A DNA stretch of 64,000 nt from contig NZ_JABGCL010000022.1 of the NCBI RefSeq assembly GCF_019800005.1, forward strand, positions 36,059 to 100,058. Direction: 5' to 3'. The notes below the pieces were generated by a model that was given only the letters and a program-made list of their open reading frames with translations, ran no database searches and was not told the origin of the DNA. Below are positions 63,478-64,000 of this stretch, in pieces; the first letter of the stretch is position 1, and the number at the start of each line of letters is the position of its first letter. The position numbers and the translations under genes are program-made. The stretch is from Geminicoccus harenae. GTDB lineage: Bacteria; Pseudomonadota; Alphaproteobacteria; Geminicoccales; Geminicoccaceae.

Positions 63478-63819
63478 TCAGGTGGAGACGGCTTGCGTGC
63501 TCTTGCGCCGACCACCGACCTTGATGCGTGGCGCCAGCTCCTGCACCACGGGCTTGCGTGGCCGGCCTGGCCCGCGCTTGGCGGCCACCCTTTCGGCTGC
63601 CACGGCTGCTGGCGGCTCGACCGGCACCGCTGCCGGCTGAGCCAGCACCGCCTCGGGTTCCGGAGCAGCAATTTCCTTGACCTGCCTTGCCGCCCGCAAA
63701 AGCAGGCCAGCTTGGGTGAACTCGATCTCCAGCCGGTCGCCAGTGGCGACGTCCAGATGCTTGCGGGCATCGGCTGGCAGGCTGAGCCAACCGTCATAGT
63801 GCAATTGGATCGCAGGCAT
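63478..63819 (-). CDS. AbrB-like protein with AT-hook-type C-terminal tail
   Basis: A 113-residue protein: AbrB-like N-terminal domain (MPAIQLHYDGWLSLPADARK, LDVATGDRLEIEFTQAGLLL) and a Pro/Ala-rich tail with AAKRGPGRPRKPVVQE, an AT-hook-like GRP core, ending GGRRKSTQAVST. It may bind DNA at two places. The Met at 63858 would extend it by 13 residues, but that region touches the IS end, so I prefer the inner ATG. Confidence 0.65.
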   Translation of the reverse strand: MPAIQLHYDGWLSLPADARKHLDVATGDRLEIEFTQAGLLLRAARQVKEIAAPEPEAVLAQPAAVPVEPPAAVAAERVAAKRGPGRPRKPVVQELAPRIKVGGRRKSTQAVST

Positions 63820-63860
63820 CGGGCTCTGTTTTCTGAAGGAGAAGATACTTCCGCTCATTA

Positions 63861-64000
63861 GAGCCCGTTTGAGAATGGCTATGGGTGGCTGATGCGGCGT
63901 AGCAGCAGGCTGCCCATGGCGACGTGGATGAAGGCTTCGGACACATCGAGCCTGGCCTCGTAGTCCCGCACCAGGCGGCGCCAGCGAACCATCCAGCCGA
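63861..64000 (-). mobile_element. IS5-family element, right end (partial)
   Basis: GAGCCCGTTTGAGAATGG begins at 63861 and resembles the terminal inverted repeat of IS5-group elements; TTA lies directly outside and may be the target duplication. The element reads inwards past the end of the window, and its transposase ends inside it. Confidence 0.7.
63879..64000 (-). CDS. IS5-family transposase, C-terminal fragment
   Basis: The last 40 codons of a transposase entering from beyond the window: GWMVRWRRLVRDYEARLDVS, then EAFIHVAMGSLLLRRISHP and TAG. RDYE...S..H.AM.S..LRR is the common C-terminal end of IS5-group transposases with the catalytic Glu in the DYE segment. The stop lies 18 bases from the element end. 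Confidence 0.85.
   Translation of the reverse strand, partial: GWMVRWRRLVRDYEARLDVSEAFIHVAMGSLLLRRISHP

Overview
This 64 kb window is very G+C-rich (about 70% by eye), densely coded, and uses ATG, GTG and TTG starts with many ATGA/GTGA stop-start overlaps. The gene families (OhrR, a FixJ-type regulator, TRAP and Liv importers, pca genes, BKACE, an iteron RepA with ParAB) point to an alphaproteobacterium, probably of the Rhodospirillales/Geminicoccales kind. A complete replication-partition module near the middle shows that the window belongs to a plasmid, megaplasmid or chromid. I see no rRNA, tRNA or CRISPR array.

Left part (1-18.3 kb): the end of a rhomboid protease gene, a VapBC-type toxin-antitoxin pair, three alpha/beta hydrolases, an OhrR-type regulator facing a secreted hydrolase across twin palindromes, an atypical OmpR-type regulator, a GMC oxidoreductase and a DNA-binding GAF protein. 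Next come a MASE4-like histidine kinase with two response regulators, an isochorismatase-XapX-amidohydrolase run, DoxX plus an MFS/monooxygenase-like fusion, RidA, a membrane protein and a SWIB protein.

Chemosensory block (18.3-29.8 kb, all minus strand): a soluble receptor with two signalling tips, a triple-CheW protein, CheB, CheR, CheA, a small STAS-like protein, a CheY-like receiver, CheC, and a large PAS hybrid kinase whose first PAS domain resembles a LOV domain without its cysteine. Most genes overlap by a few bases.

Replicon core (30.0-33.6 kb): parAB, an iteron array with DnaA-box-like sequences, and repA. An identical 16-bp palindrome, inside parB and just after repA, is a strong parS candidate.

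Catabolic region (33.6-54.2 kb): pcaDCHGB, a TRAP transporter and pobA form a module taking 4-hydroxybenzoate through protocatechuate toward beta-ketoadipate. A ten-gene minus-strand operon follows (BKACE, hyuA, hyuB, livKGFHM, two SDRs), divergent from a GntR regulator. It looks like an uptake and degradation pathway for an unknown amide, lactam or keto-acid substrate.

Accessory tail (54.2-64 kb): lower coding density, a serine recombinase, a VapC/Phd-like pair, an IS701-type transposase relic, a phage-satellite-like set (AlpA-like, CHC2/Toprim primase, DUF927 ATPase) without an integrase, a short-repeat patch, an AbrB/Doc pair, decayed genes, an AbrB protein with an AT-hook-like tail, and the end of an IS5-family element running off the window.
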